Assembly (NCBI GenBank): GCA_030604195.1
Contig: JAUVWI010000014.1
Location: forward strand, 1 to 62,591
Length of the DNA stretch: 62,591 nt
Source: Spirochaetales bacterium
GTDB lineage: Bacteria; Spirochaetota; Spirochaetia; SZUA-6; DRHE01
Direction of reading: 5' to 3'
Made by a program: the position numbers and the translations under genes. The notes under the pieces were generated by a model. It saw nothing but the letters and a program-made list of their open reading frames with translations, did no database searches and was not told the DNA's origin. This document shows, one piece after another, positions 7,803-16,493 of the stretch. Within the stretch, counting starts at the first letter, position 1; every line of letters begins with the position of its first letter.

Positions 7803-8861
7803 TCAACCATTTATCAGTGAATCAATAAGCTTAAGCAGAAGTTCAAGCGGCTCCTGCATATAGGGCTCCCGGGATGGAAGGGCTTTGACAATCAGCCCCC
7901 TTGCATTTTTCATGATCCTCCCGGCAATAACCTCCGCCTCCTGCAGGCTGTCTGAGCCGGTCAATAGATCTATGGCTTTATTAATCTCTTTAGCAGCCCC
8001 GGCGGGGCCGCGTGCAGCCGCTCTTTCAAACAACTCTTTTAATTCTTCCTTTGTATGGGGTTCTTTCCGGAGATGAAGAATAACCGGCAGGCTCTTTTTC
8101 CCTTCTATTATATCATCCCCCCGCTGCTTGCCTGGAATTCCGCTGCTTAAGTTCTTTACATCATCTATGATCTGGAACGCTGCACCGAAATCTTCGGCTG
8201 CTTTCCCCAGATAATCGGCCAGTCCCACGCTGCCGCTGGCCGCGATTACCCCTATTTGAGCTGCCATGCGCGCCAGGCTTCCCGTTTTCAGGCGGCACAT
8301 TTGCAGGTATTCTGCTACACCGGGAATATAGCCATGATCGCGGTGCCAGAGAATATCCAGACCCTGGCCGAAGTGCAGGCGTCTCAGGTTTTCCATAAAA
8401 CTTTCATATACGAGTAAACGCTCATGGTCGCCAAGATTGCTCTTGTCTATCAGGAAACCGGGCAGGAAATACATATAGTTGCCTGAATTTATAGCCAGGT
8501 CAGTTCCGTAGAGCAGATGTATAGCAGCTCCCCCGCGGCGTTCGCTGGAATTATCCTCAATATCATCTATTATCAGGCTGCCGTTATGCGGTATCTCAAC
8601 CAGGGGAGTAAGGGGAAGAGCATTTTCGCCGCCGCCGCAGAGTTCACAGCAGAAGAGCATAAAGAGCGGGCGCCAACGCTTGCCCCCGCGGTCAAGCAGG
8701 GCCCGTGCCGGCGCATTTATCTGTTTCAGAGTTTCCCGTGCCGGTCTCTGCTGAAGCGGTCCGGCTGCCAGCTTCAGCCATTCTGCGGATGGATTTTCAG
8801 GAATACAAGTTGATATTTCCGCTTCGATTTTCTTCAGCCGCTCTTTTAATAAATCACTCAT
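7803..8861 (-). CDS. polyprenyl diphosphate synthase (trans-prenyltransferase)
   Basis: The enzyme elongates allylic diphosphates with IPP, consuming the product of the MEP genes upstream. Over 352 residues it has the GGKRWRPLF IPP-binding site and the first Asp-rich motif as DDIED (in HNGSLIIDDIEDNSSERRG). It also has KTGSLARMAAQIG and the second motif as FQIIDDVKN, where the last Asp of DDxxD is replaced by Asn. The substitution leaves the two leading Asp residues, so activity is still likely. Chain length cannot be predicted safely. It is transcribed divergently from rlmE, with only 41 bp between the two starts. Confidence 0.9.
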   Translation of the reverse strand: MSDLLKERLKKIEAEISTCIPENPSAEWLKLAAGPLQQRPARETLKQINAPARALLDRGGKRWRPLFMLFCCELCGGGENALPLTPLVEIPHNGSLIIDDIEDNSSERRGGAAIHLLYGTDLAINSGNYMYFLPGFLIDKSNLGDHERLLVYESFMENLRRLHFGQGLDILWHRDHGYIPGVAEYLQMCRLKTGSLARMAAQIGVIAASGSVGLADYLGKAAEDFGAAFQIIDDVKNLSSGIPGKQRGDDIIEGKKSLPVILHLRKEPHTKEELKELFERAAARGPAGAAKEINKAIDLLTGSDSLQEAEVIAGRIMKNARGLIVKALPSREPYMQEPLELLLKLIDSLING

Positions 8862-8902
8862 GGGTATAGAATCGCTCTTAGATAACTTTGCGTCAAGGTA
8901 CC

Positions 8903-9490
8903 ATGGAAAGGCAGAAAGATTATTATACTAAGCTTGCCCGCAGCTCCGGCTATGCCGCCCGCTCTGTTTACAAGTTAAAGCAAATGAATGAGCGTTTTCG
9001 TTTGATCAAGCCCGGCAGCCGGATTCTGGATCTAGGCGCCTTCCCGGGCAGCTGGAGCAGTTATGCCATGGAGGTCTTGAAGGGCCGCGGCAGGGTGGTG
9101 GGTGTTGATCTTCAGGAACTGAAGTCTATAGGCCGGGAAAAGCTGAACTGGCAGTTTATCCGGGGGGATATCTTTTCAGCGGAGCTTCTGGAGCGGCTGA
9201 TAGAACTTGGCCCCTTTGATCTGATTTTAAGCGACACCGCCCCGGCGACCAGCGGCAATAAGGCGGTTGACTGCGAACGTTCACTGGAAATCGGACAGCG
9301 GGCGCTGACCATTGCCGAGAGTGTTTTAAAAAAGGGCGGCCAGTTGGTAATAAAGATCTTTCAGGGCGGCCAGGAAAAGCAACTTCTAGATCAACTGCGT
9401 AAAAAATTCGTCAAAGCGCGGGCTTTCAAGCCTGAGGCTTCACGAAAAGAGTCAAAAGAACTCTTTTTTCTAGGATTTAAGCGTAAATAA
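8903..9490 (+). CDS. rlmE: 23S rRNA (uridine-2'-O-)-methyltransferase
   Basis: RlmE/FtsJ methylates U2552 of 23S rRNA during 50S assembly. The 195 residues contain the SAM-binding loop ILDLGAFPGSWSSYA and the K-D-K-E tetrad: Lys in ARSVYKLKQMNE, Asp in LILSDTAP, Lys in QLVIKIFQGG, and Glu in RKESKELFFLGF. A TTG five codons earlier (8888) is open, but the ATG at 8903 matches family N-termini (MERQKDYYTKLARSSGYAAR). It stands alone on its strand, sharing a very short divergent promoter region with the prenyltransferase gene. Confidence 0.93.
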   Translation: MERQKDYYTKLARSSGYAARSVYKLKQMNERFRLIKPGSRILDLGAFPGSWSSYAMEVLKGRGRVVGVDLQELKSIGREKLNWQFIRGDIFSAELLERLIELGPFDLILSDTAPATSGNKAVDCERSLEIGQRALTIAESVLKKGGQLVIKIFQGGQEKQLLDQLRKKFVKARAFKPEASRKESKELFFLGFKRK

Positions 9491-9501
9491 GAAAAAAAAG
9501 C

Positions 9502-9530
9502 TTGATTGGTGAAGATAACAGGTTTATCAT
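9502..9530 (+). promoter_or_regulatory. candidate promoter of the exported 220-residue protein
   Basis: TTGATT (9502-9507) and TATCAT (9525-9530) are spaced by 17 bases, 47 bp before the ATG at 9578. A strong AAGGGGG ribosome site precedes that ATG. Confidence 0.5.
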
Positions 9531-9577
9531 GATATGCTGAAAAATTTTAAAACCACTAGTCCAAGGGGGAAAATAGT

Positions 9578-10240
9578 ATGAAACGTTTATGGTTGGTCTT
9601 TTGTTTGGCAATATTGATCGCGCCCATATTACTGTTTGCCGAAAATGTAGGCGACTGGAAAGCGGCTTATGGTGATTGGAAGATGATTAATGGCCGTCTG
9701 GCTCAGTTGAGTCTGAAAGCAGGTATGGCCATGGCCCATGTCTATCTGCCACAATCAGGTGTCATGCAGTATGAAGTTGATATCAGATATCTGGGTGGAC
9801 TTGAGGATGAGTATGGCGGTTTCGGTTTTCATGTTTTTGTGGATAAGCCCCATTCCAGCAAAAGCTGGGGAAGCGGCAAATCTGATCTGTTGTGGATTAC
9901 TTACGATCCCGAAGCTTATGGCGGCTCAGGAGTTTATGCCCAGGCTTATAAGAGCAAAAGCCATATTGACATGAATCTACTGCATAAAGGCAATGCTTAC
10001 GGGCTTCCTGCCAGCTACCTGAGCAAGATCGATATTACCAGGCTGAATAAATATTATCTGCCGGTAAAGGTCGTTGTAGATGGTGATACCGGTATTGTAA
10101 AAGTATACGATCCGCTTGTTGCCAATTACTATTATAAATTCAGCCTTGGCGGAGCTTTAGGCAAGGGTTCATATGTCAGCGTTCGGACCAACAGCCTGGC
10201 CGCCAGCTTTGCTGATTTCAGAGCAACCAAACTCAGATAA
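9578..10240 (+). CDS. exported protein, concanavalin/LamG-like fold suspected
   Basis: The 220 residues have a clear signal peptide (MKRLWLVFCLAILIAPILLF, cleavage after ...FAE region). The mature part reads as an all-beta domain: GDWKAAYGDWKMINGRLAQL, then strands with a repeated aromatic/glycine pattern (YEVDIRYLGGLEDEYGGFGF), ending TNSLAASFADFRATKLR. This resembles the jelly-roll (LamG or DUF1080-like) layout, but I make that link only from the pattern. It has its own promoter and a strong terminator, so it is a single-gene unit with a strong ribosome site, as expected for an abundant envelope protein. The function is unknown. Confidence 0.75.
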   Translation: MKRLWLVFCLAILIAPILLFAENVGDWKAAYGDWKMINGRLAQLSLKAGMAMAHVYLPQSGVMQYEVDIRYLGGLEDEYGGFGFHVFVDKPHSSKSWGSGKSDLLWITYDPEAYGGSGVYAQAYKSKSHIDMNLLHKGNAYGLPASYLSKIDITRLNKYYLPVKVVVDGDTGIVKVYDPLVANYYYKFSLGGALGKGSYVSVRTNSLAASFADFRATKLR

Positions 10241-10267
10241 TAGATATTAACTGTTTTTGTTCCTCTT

Positions 10268-10317
10268 CCCTTCGAGATGGTGTATATCGCTCTCTCGAAG
10301 GGTTTTCTCATTTTTAG
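10268..10317 (+). terminator. rho-independent terminator
   Basis: CCCTTCGAGA (10268-10277) pairs perfectly with TCTCGAAGGG (10293-10302) around a 15-base loop and is followed by TTTTCTCATTTTT. It lies 27 bp after the exported protein gene and ends that unit before the threonine operon. Confidence 0.9.
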
Positions 10318-10394
10318 TGTAGAACTTTCCTCGCTTTGCCGCTAAGATAACACCCTGACAGCAATGTTTGAGCAGGTTTTGGGGCAGAGGTTTA

Positions 10395-11783
10395 ATGAAA
10401 ATCCTGAATTTCAGCAGTACTATTTTAAAAAACGGACCGGCCCTGCAGGGGGTGGCTGAGATTATCGCTTGCAGTGAGCAGAGTGAGAGAAATGTTGCTG
10501 TTTTTCCCGCTTTGAATGGAGTAGAGGATTATCTTATCCGGGCGACGAAACTGGCTGCGGCGGCTGAGGATTACCCGGCCCAGCTGCAATCAGTTAAAGA
10601 CTTGCACCTGGGCCTTGTCCAGGAACTGATTCCGGCGCGGGAGCAGGCCGGGATTATTACCCCATTGCAGATTATGATCAATGATCTGGAAGATGTTCTT
10701 AAGGGTGTGCAGTTGTTACGGGAGTACACCAGGCGCACTCTTGATCTGGTTTTGAGCTTTGGTGTACAGATGAGCTGCAGCCTGGTGGCCGGATATCTTC
10801 AGGTTTGCGGCTTACCCGCGGTAATACTGGACGCCCGCCGCATTATTCGCACCAATGACTATCATGGAAATGCCGTGGTTAGCCGTGAGGTTACTTCGAA
10901 ACTTATATCAGCCCATTTAAATAAAGAAAATAACGGTCTGCCCGTAATCGGCGGCGGTCTGGCCTGTGCCGAGAGCGGGGCAACCACCTCGCTGGGAAAA
11001 AATGGTGCGGATTATACCGCTTCTCTACTGGCAGAGGCGCTTAATGCCGGATGTATAGAGATCTGGACCGATGAGGATGGAGTAATGAGCGCGGATCTGG
11101 CTTATGTAAAGGAAGCATTTATCATTCCTGAGCTCAATTACCAGGAAGCCATGGAGCTTGCCTATTTCGGGGCTAAAATTCTCCATCCCCGCACTATGAT
11201 ACCGGCGGTAGAAGGGAATATCCCCATACAAATCTGCAATGTAAATAAGCCGGGTGAGCGGGGAACCCTGATCTCAAGCCGGGCTGCAGACTGGCCCTAT
11301 GACATCAGGGGAATCGCCTCTTTTTCCGGCGCTGCTTTAGTAAATATTGAGGGCGGGGGTATGATAGGCATACCGGGTATTGCTGCCCGGGTATTCAGCG
11401 CCCTGGCCGGGGCAGAGGTTAACATTATGATGATCTCTCAAGCGTCATCAGAACATAGTATCTGCCTGGTATTCAGCCAGGACGAGGCGGATAGGGCGCT
11501 CAGGGCCCTCACAGGGGAACTGGACCCGGAGCTGAAAAACGGCAGCATCCGGAAATTTGAGATGCTGAAGGATCTTGTTGTTGGAGCTGTAATTGGTGAA
11601 AATATGCGAGGCACGCCGGGAATATCAGGGAAGGTGTTCAGTTCCCTGGGCCGGGCCGGAGTCAACGTTCTGGCAATAGCCCAGGGTTCTTCAGAGCGTA
11701 ATATTTCTTTTGTTATCGGTAAGAGGGACCAGGCTGCAGCTCTCAAAACTATTCATAATACTTTTTTAACAGGAGAATTGTAG
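10395..11783 (+). CDS. aspartokinase-like protein with two ACT domains, degenerate active site
   Basis: The overall fold is that of aspartate kinase, first enzyme of the aspartate family pathway. It shares the kinase region (residues 1-290), including EIWTDEDGV and LNYQEAMELAYFGAKILHPRT, and two regulatory ACT domains (IPGIAARVFSALAGAEVNIMM and TPGISGKVFSSLGRAGVNVLA). Key kinase residues are changed. The N-terminal KFGGTSV is NFSSTIL, the GE of the aspartate site is GV (SFGVQMS), GRNGSDY is GKNGADY, and the TTDPR loop is SADLA. The ATG at 10395 follows AGAGG and fits family N-termini. It heads an operon with thrB and thrC. It may be a divergent or inactive kinase keeping effector-binding ACT domains. 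Confidence 0.8.
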   Translation: MKILNFSSTILKNGPALQGVAEIIACSEQSERNVAVFPALNGVEDYLIRATKLAAAAEDYPAQLQSVKDLHLGLVQELIPAREQAGIITPLQIMINDLEDVLKGVQLLREYTRRTLDLVLSFGVQMSCSLVAGYLQVCGLPAVILDARRIIRTNDYHGNAVVSREVTSKLISAHLNKENNGLPVIGGGLACAESGATTSLGKNGADYTASLLAEALNAGCIEIWTDEDGVMSADLAYVKEAFIIPELNYQEAMELAYFGAKILHPRTMIPAVEGNIPIQICNVNKPGERGTLISSRAADWPYDIRGIASFSGAALVNIEGGGMIGIPGIAARVFSALAGAEVNIMMISQASSEHSICLVFSQDEADRALRALTGELDPELKNGSIRKFEMLKDLVVGAVIGENMRGTPGISGKVFSSLGRAGVNVLAIAQGSSERNISFVIGKRDQAAALKTIHNTFLTGEL

Positions 11784-11786
11784 AGG

Positions 11787-12725
11787 GTGTCGACTTCAGT
11801 TACTGTTTACGCGCCTGCCACGGTGGCCAATGTGGCCTCCGGTTTTGATGTGCTGGGTTTTGCCCTGGAAAAGCCGGGTGATTTTGTTACACTCAAGAAA
11901 AAAGAGAAGAAGAGTGTCGATGTTGTGGCCATAGAGGGGGATGGCGGTAAACTTCCCCTTGATCCGGCGCTCAACACCGCAGGGGTGGCTGTTTCCGGCT
12001 ATTTAAAGGCGGCAGGCTTTCCCTTTGGCGTGGATATTATTCTAAAGAAAGCCATGCCCTTGAGCTCCGGATTGGGCAGCTCAGCGGCCAGTGCCGTGGC
12101 AGCGGTATATGGGGTCAACCTGCTTGCCGGCGGAGTGTTGCCCAGGCAGGAGCTTTTGCCCTTTACCCTGCATGCGGAAGAGGCTGCCTGCGGCACACCC
12201 CATGCCGATAATGCAGCGCCGGCTTTATTCGGCGGCTTCGTGTTAATACGCAGCTACGAACCACTGGATGTAGTAAAATTGCCGGTACCGGCCGGACTTG
12301 CCGCCGCAGTTGTCCACCCCCATACCGAAGTGCGCACTGCAGATGCCAGGCGGATTCTAAAGAAGGAGCTGCGCCTGGTAGATGCAGTCAGGCAGTGGGG
12401 CAACCTGGCTGCCCTGGTAGCGGCTCTCTATCAGGAGGATTTGCAGCTTCTTGGGCGTTCGCTGCAGGATGTGGTGGCCGAGCCGCTGCGCTCCCTGCTG
12501 ATACCCGGTTTTGCCGCTGTAAAACAGGCGGCTTTAGAAAACGGCGCTCTTGGCTGCTCCATTTCCGGTTCCGGGCCCTCGCTCTTTGCCCTCTGTGCTT
12601 CCATGGAGGAGGCAGGCAAGGCAGGCCGGGCAATGCAGCAGAGCTTCTTAAAAGAAGTATCTTTAGAGAGTGATTTGTATATTTCCGAGGTTAACCGCGA
12701 AGGCCCGAAAGTGGTGGAAGATTGA
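11787..12725 (+). CDS. thrB: homoserine kinase
   Basis: ThrB phosphorylates homoserine for threonine synthesis. It is a GHMP-family kinase of 312 residues with APATVANVASGFDVLGFAL at the N-terminus, the ATP loop MPLSSGLGSSAASAVAAVYG and the C-terminal GCSISGSGPSLFAL. It starts with GTG three bases after the aspartokinase-like gene, with AGGAG about 12 bases before. thrC follows within 10 bases, so this is one tightly packed operon. No homoserine dehydrogenase (hom) is in the window. Confidence 0.95.
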   Translation: MSTSVTVYAPATVANVASGFDVLGFALEKPGDFVTLKKKEKKSVDVVAIEGDGGKLPLDPALNTAGVAVSGYLKAAGFPFGVDIILKKAMPLSSGLGSSAASAVAAVYGVNLLAGGVLPRQELLPFTLHAEEAACGTPHADNAAPALFGGFVLIRSYEPLDVVKLPVPAGLAAAVVHPHTEVRTADARRILKKELRLVDAVRQWGNLAALVAALYQEDLQLLGRSLQDVVAEPLRSLLIPGFAAVKQAALENGALGCSISGSGPSLFALCASMEEAGKAGRAMQQSFLKEVSLESDLYISEVNREGPKVVED

Positions 12726-12734
12726 GGAGCAGTG

Positions 12735-14057
12735 TTGAAGTATATCAGCACCCGGGATCATAGCACCAACCCTGAAACAGTTTCTTTTAAGGAAGCCATA
12801 TTCAGGGGATTGGCCCCTGACGGCGGTCTCTACTATCCGTGTGAGCAGCCGGATTTAACGGAAGTTTTTAAGTCCTTCAACCCGACTACCTCCTATCAAG
12901 AAGTGGTATTGAGACTCTGTAATACTCTTTTTTCCGGAGAGTTGAGTAAAGAGAGTGTGCGGAGAATAGTGGAAAATGCTTACTCATTTGAACCGAGGCT
13001 AAATAGTTTGGGGGATGGCCTGCACCTTCTGGAGCTTTTTCATGGTCCCAGTTGCGCTTTTAAAGATTTCGGCGCCTTTTTTTTAGCTGCGGCCATGGAT
13101 GAATTTCTGAAGGGTTGCAGCAGGAAGGCATTGGTGCTGGTAGCCACCTCAGGAGATACCGGAAGCGCAGTCGCCCGCGCCTTTCTGGGACGCAGCAACA
13201 TCGAGGTGGTAATTCTTTATCCCTCCGGCCGGGTCAGCCCGCTGCAGGAAAAGCAGTTAACCACTCTGGGCGGCAACATTACCGCCCTGGAGGTTAAGTG
13301 TTCCTTTGATGAATGTCAGAGTCTGGTCAAAAAGGCTTTTATGGACAGAGAATTACAGGATAGACTGAATCTGACCTCGGCTAACTCCATCAATCTGGGA
13401 CGGCTGATTCCCCAGTCTTTCTATTATTTCTATGCATTAAGCAAATTTGAAAACCCCCAGGCAGGAGAATACTGGTTTTCCGTTCCCAGCGGCAACTTCG
13501 GTAATCTGACTGCCGGTGTATACGCCCGGCAATGGGGCCTGCCGGTAAAGGGCTTTATTGCGGCAACCAATATTAATGATGTTGTCCCCCAATATCTGGA
13601 GAGCGGTATCTATAATCCCCATCCCTCTTTCCATACCCTCTCCAATGCCATGGATGTCGGCGACCCCAGCAATTTTGAAAGGCTGATTACCCTGTTTAAC
13701 CATGATTTGAGCGCCATGCGCCGATTGCTGCGCGGAGAAAAGGTAACGGATAGGGAAACACTAAAGACCATGAGGCAGGTCTTGAGGGACTATGGGGTTC
13801 TTATTGATCCCCACACCGCAGTGGGCTGGTTGGCTGCACGGCGCTTGCAGCAGCAGAAGCTGACTAAAGGGGTGGAAATAATTGTGCTGTCCACAGCCCA
13901 TGCCGGGAAATTCCCCGAAACAGTCAGTGAGGCTACCGGTATGGCGCCTGAACTGCCGGAAGCTTTGAAAAAAGTTTTAGATCTACCCAAACAGGCTGTG
14001 CAGCTGGGCAACACTCAACATGAATTTTCTGACTTCCTTTTAAAAAGATTCGGTTAA
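12735..14057 (+). CDS. thrC: threonine synthase (E. coli-type)
   Basis: ThrC converts O-phosphohomoserine to threonine using PLP. The roughly 440 residues match the long enterobacterial-type enzyme: YISTRDHS start, LHLLELFHGPSCAFKDFGAF with the PLP lysine, TSGDTGSAVARAF, SPLQEKQLTTLGGNI, VPSGNFGNLTAGVYA and AATNINDVVP. GTG at 12732 and TTG at 12735 are both possible starts. I prefer TTG because GAGGAG lies 5 bases before it and only 2 before GTG. It is last in the threonine operon. A second, unrelated-type threonine synthase homologue lies at 21.4-22.5 kb. Confidence 0.94.
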   Translation: MKYISTRDHSTNPETVSFKEAIFRGLAPDGGLYYPCEQPDLTEVFKSFNPTTSYQEVVLRLCNTLFSGELSKESVRRIVENAYSFEPRLNSLGDGLHLLELFHGPSCAFKDFGAFFLAAAMDEFLKGCSRKALVLVATSGDTGSAVARAFLGRSNIEVVILYPSGRVSPLQEKQLTTLGGNITALEVKCSFDECQSLVKKAFMDRELQDRLNLTSANSINLGRLIPQSFYYFYALSKFENPQAGEYWFSVPSGNFGNLTAGVYARQWGLPVKGFIAATNINDVVPQYLESGIYNPHPSFHTLSNAMDVGDPSNFERLITLFNHDLSAMRRLLRGEKVTDRETLKTMRQVLRDYGVLIDPHTAVGWLAARRLQQQKLTKGVEIIVLSTAHAGKFPETVSEATGMAPELPEALKKVLDLPKQAVQLGNTQHEFSDFLLKRFG

Positions 14058-14061
14058 AACT

Positions 14062-14078
14062 TCTTCACACAATCTTCA
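14062..14078 (+). promoter_or_regulatory. candidate OmpR-type response-regulator site
   Basis: TCTTCA occurs at 14062-14067 and again at 14073-14078. The 11-bp period is typical of tandem sites for OmpR/PhoB-class regulators. The site is about 75 bp upstream of a four-gene run that itself encodes such a regulator and its kinase, so autoregulation is a reasonable inference. Confidence 0.4.
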
Positions 14079-14152
14079 TTAATAGTACACCTGATCACAA
14101 TAGAGCAGCGGTAAGATTGTAACCGAAGTTTATTATGAGGAGATTACAGATT

Positions 14153-14584
14153 ATGCATATTAAGAGAATATTTATTATTTTGATTCTTATTTTTGGAGCA
14201 GCCGGAGCTTTTGCCTGCCAGCTTACCTTCAGCCTGGTGTCCGGTGATGGTTCAGTACGAAATATTGTGCCCGGGAGAAGCGTTGATTTGGACCTTGCTG
14301 AAAGCTACACCCTTAAGGTGACTCTTGAAGAAGACCACAACAACTGCCCGGTGCCCGCTGAGGACACGGTCTTCCTGCTGGAGGAGGAAAAATGGAAAGC
14401 CGGCAAGGACTACCTTCCACTTCTGCTGCAGGATAATATCAGCTGGAATGATACCGGCAGCCGCAGCCATGTTACCGAGCTTGGCTTTACCGCCGCGCAA
14501 GCGGGGGTGTGGGAGCTGGAGATAATAAGGGATTGTGACAAAAAAGAAGGTTATGACGAGAGTTTGATCTTCTCCATACATTAA
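14153..14584 (+). CDS. small exported protein linked to a membrane polyferredoxin
   Basis: I do not recognise the family. The ATG at 14153 has GAGGAG 10 bases upstream and gives a signal peptide MHIKRIFIILILIFGAAGAF followed by AC, possibly a loose spirochaetal lipobox. The 143-residue product has a beta-sandwich-like pattern, and its notable residues are HNNCPVPAEDTVFLLEEEKW and a C-terminal RDCDKKEGYDE. These Cys/His/acidic clusters could bind metal or a redox partner. It is 18 bp from the Fe-S protein gene and heads the unit with the response regulator and kinase. A periplasmic sensory or electron-transfer accessory role is an inference from context. Confidence 0.7.
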   Translation: MHIKRIFIILILIFGAAGAFACQLTFSLVSGDGSVRNIVPGRSVDLDLAESYTLKVTLEEDHNNCPVPAEDTVFLLEEEKWKAGKDYLPLLLQDNISWNDTGSRSHVTELGFTAAQAGVWELEIIRDCDKKEGYDESLIFSIH

Positions 14585-14602
14585 TATCCGGGAGGAAGAT
14601 AT

Positions 14603-15757
14603 ATGGCAGTTAATACTTTGCAGAAACAGAAGTGGATCAGAAGGGTCATACAGTCAGGATTTTTTCTCTTTGTCTTTTTGATTGTTCTTGTAAATTACCT
14701 GCGGGAGCAGGGGGTGGATCTCTCCTGGATGCCCGGTCAATTTCATGCAATCTGTCCCTTCGGCGCAGTTGAGACAATTGGCCGCTTTATTACCCAGAGC
14801 AAGTACATACCTAAAACCGAAACTTCGAATTTCTGGCTCTTTTTTTCCTCTATAGGGGCAACCCTTTTTGTGGGAGCCCTCTTCTGCGGCTGGATCTGCC
14901 CGCTGGGTTCCATACAGGATTTCTTCGGCAGGCTGGGAAAGAAGATATTCAAGAAGCGCTACAATAATTTTATTCCGGCTGTGCTTGACCGCGCCCTGGG
15001 ATATCTGCGCTATGTAACCCTGGTGTTGATTGTGGTTCAGACCACCAGGATGATCAACCTTGCCTTTGTAAAGGTTGATCCCTACTATGCTTTATACCAT
15101 TTCTGGACAGGTGAAGCCCTGCCCTCGGCGATTATTGTGCTGGTTATTGTGCTGCTGGCTTCGCTCTTTGTGGAACGTCCCTGGTGCCGCTGGCTCTGTC
15201 CCTTTGGCGCGGTACAGGGTATTATCCAGCTGGTTTCACCCTGGAAGATCAGAAGAGATTCTGAGAAGTGTATTGACTGCGGGCTCTGCAGCAAAGCCTG
15301 TCCCATGAACATAGATGTTGCCCGGAAAAAGGCGGTAATGGATACCCGCTGCAACCGCTGCGGTGAATGCCTTGCCGCCTGTCCCAAAGAAGGTTGCCTG
15401 GATCACTCACTGCCGGGAAGCAGGCCCCTTTCATTGCGCAGCCGGGTAGTGACAGCTGTGCTGGCCCTGGTTCTTTTTGTTCTGCCTTTAATCGGCGGCG
15501 CAGCTTTCGGGGTTTTCTCTGCCGGAGAGAACAAGTCGGCAGCCGCAGTGGAGCTTAAGATTGAGGATATTAAGGGAACCATGACCCTGGCTGAACTGGC
15601 TGCAGGCTTCGCCACCGACTTTAAGTCTTTGAAGACCTTTCTGGAACTTCCGGAAGGAATTACCCCCGAAACAAAGGTGATGGATATGGAGGATATAGAT
15701 GAGAATATAACACTCCGCCTGGTGAGGCAGAAGCTGGAAAATTTCAGCGGTGATTGA
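14603..15757 (+). CDS. membrane 4Fe-4S polyferredoxin (NapH/YccM-like)
   Basis: This is an integral membrane electron-transfer protein of 384 residues. It has about five membrane helices. CGWICPLGS and CRWLCPFGAVQG are the paired Cys motifs of the NapH/NosR/CcoG group. Two ferredoxin-type clusters follow in the order CIDCGLCSKACP and CNRCGECLAACP. After a last helix (LALVLFVLPLIGGAAFGVFS) comes a soluble tail, IKGTMTLAELAAGF...LPEGITPETKV, seen in related polyferredoxins. No catalytic partner enzyme is adjacent; the neighbours are a small exported protein and a two-component system. The arrangement suggests redox or respiratory sensing, but that is inference. Confidence 0.85.
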   Translation: MAVNTLQKQKWIRRVIQSGFFLFVFLIVLVNYLREQGVDLSWMPGQFHAICPFGAVETIGRFITQSKYIPKTETSNFWLFFSSIGATLFVGALFCGWICPLGSIQDFFGRLGKKIFKKRYNNFIPAVLDRALGYLRYVTLVLIVVQTTRMINLAFVKVDPYYALYHFWTGEALPSAIIVLVIVLLASLFVERPWCRWLCPFGAVQGIIQLVSPWKIRRDSEKCIDCGLCSKACPMNIDVARKKAVMDTRCNRCGECLAACPKEGCLDHSLPGSRPLSLRSRVVTAVLALVLFVLPLIGGAAFGVFSAGENKSAAAVELKIEDIKGTMTLAELAAGFATDFKSLKTFLELPEGITPETKVMDMEDIDENITLRLVRQKLENFSGD

Positions 15758-15794
15758 TTGATAAATATAAACTAATGCGTCAGGATATAAAATT

Positions 15795-16493
15795 ATGGCC
15801 AGAATCTTTTTTGTAGAAGACAATGAGGGTTTAAGGGAAGCGGCAACCGGTTATCTCAAGCTGGATGATCATGAGGTGGTTGAATTTGGACGGCTCCAGG
15901 GGGTCCTGGAAGCCCTAAAGGTAAGGGAGCCGGATCTGATTATTCTCGATGTGATGCTTCCGGATGGCAATGGCTTCCAGTTGGCCAGAAGCATCAGGCG
16001 GGATTATAATATACCGATAATCTTCCTTACAGCAAAAACCTCTGAATCTGATCGTATAACGGGTTTTGAAGTTGGCGGCGATGACTATGTGCTGAAACCC
16101 TTCTCTTCCAGAGAACTCAGCCTGCGGGTAAAGGCTGTTCTCAAGAGAACGGGGAAAAAGATCGCTGAAAGCAAGGTTTCAGAAAGGCTGCTCTTTAAAG
16201 AGAGTGAGCTGGTAATAGATTCACAGGCCCATCTTGCCCTGCTGGATGGTAAAGAAGTCAATCTGACTGCGGCGGAGTGGAAGATATTGATGTTTTTAGC
16301 AGCTAACCCCATGATGGTGCTCTCCAGAAGCCGGATACTGGGTGAATGCCTGGAATATATGTTTGAAGGCTCGGAAAGAACCGTGGATACCCATGTAAAA
16401 AATATCAGGTCCAAGCTGGGCGACTCCGGCTGGATCGAGACGGTACGGGGCTTCGGTTATCGATTTTGCGGGCAGCCCCCGGTGGCCCCTTAA
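15795..16493 (+). CDS. OmpR-family response regulator
   Basis: This is a 232-residue two-domain regulator. The receiver domain has the acidic pair in FVEDNEG, the phospho-accepting Asp in LIILDVMLPDGNGF, the Thr in IIFLTAKT and the Lys in VLKPFSSREL. The C-terminal winged helix runs from about residue 130 and ends with RTVDTHVKNIRSKLG...ETVRGFGYRF. The kinase gene starts directly after its stop (TAAGTG). It very probably regulates the redox genes in front of it and perhaps itself through the 11-bp repeats at 14062-14078. Confidence 0.93.
   Translation: MARIFFVEDNEGLREAATGYLKLDDHEVVEFGRLQGVLEALKVREPDLIILDVMLPDGNGFQLARSIRRDYNIPIIFLTAKTSESDRITGFEVGGDDYVLKPFSSRELSLRVKAVLKRTGKKIAESKVSERLLFKESELVIDSQAHLALLDGKEVNLTAAEWKILMFLAANPMMVLSRSRILGECLEYMFEGSERTVDTHVKNIRSKLGDSGWIETVRGFGYRFCGQPPVAP

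Noticed and set aside
10318..10394. T-box, threonine leader peptide or lysine riboswitch before the aspartokinase-like gene
   Set aside because: The gap after the terminator is under 80 bp and contains no leader peptide rich in Thr codons nor an aptamer-like fold.
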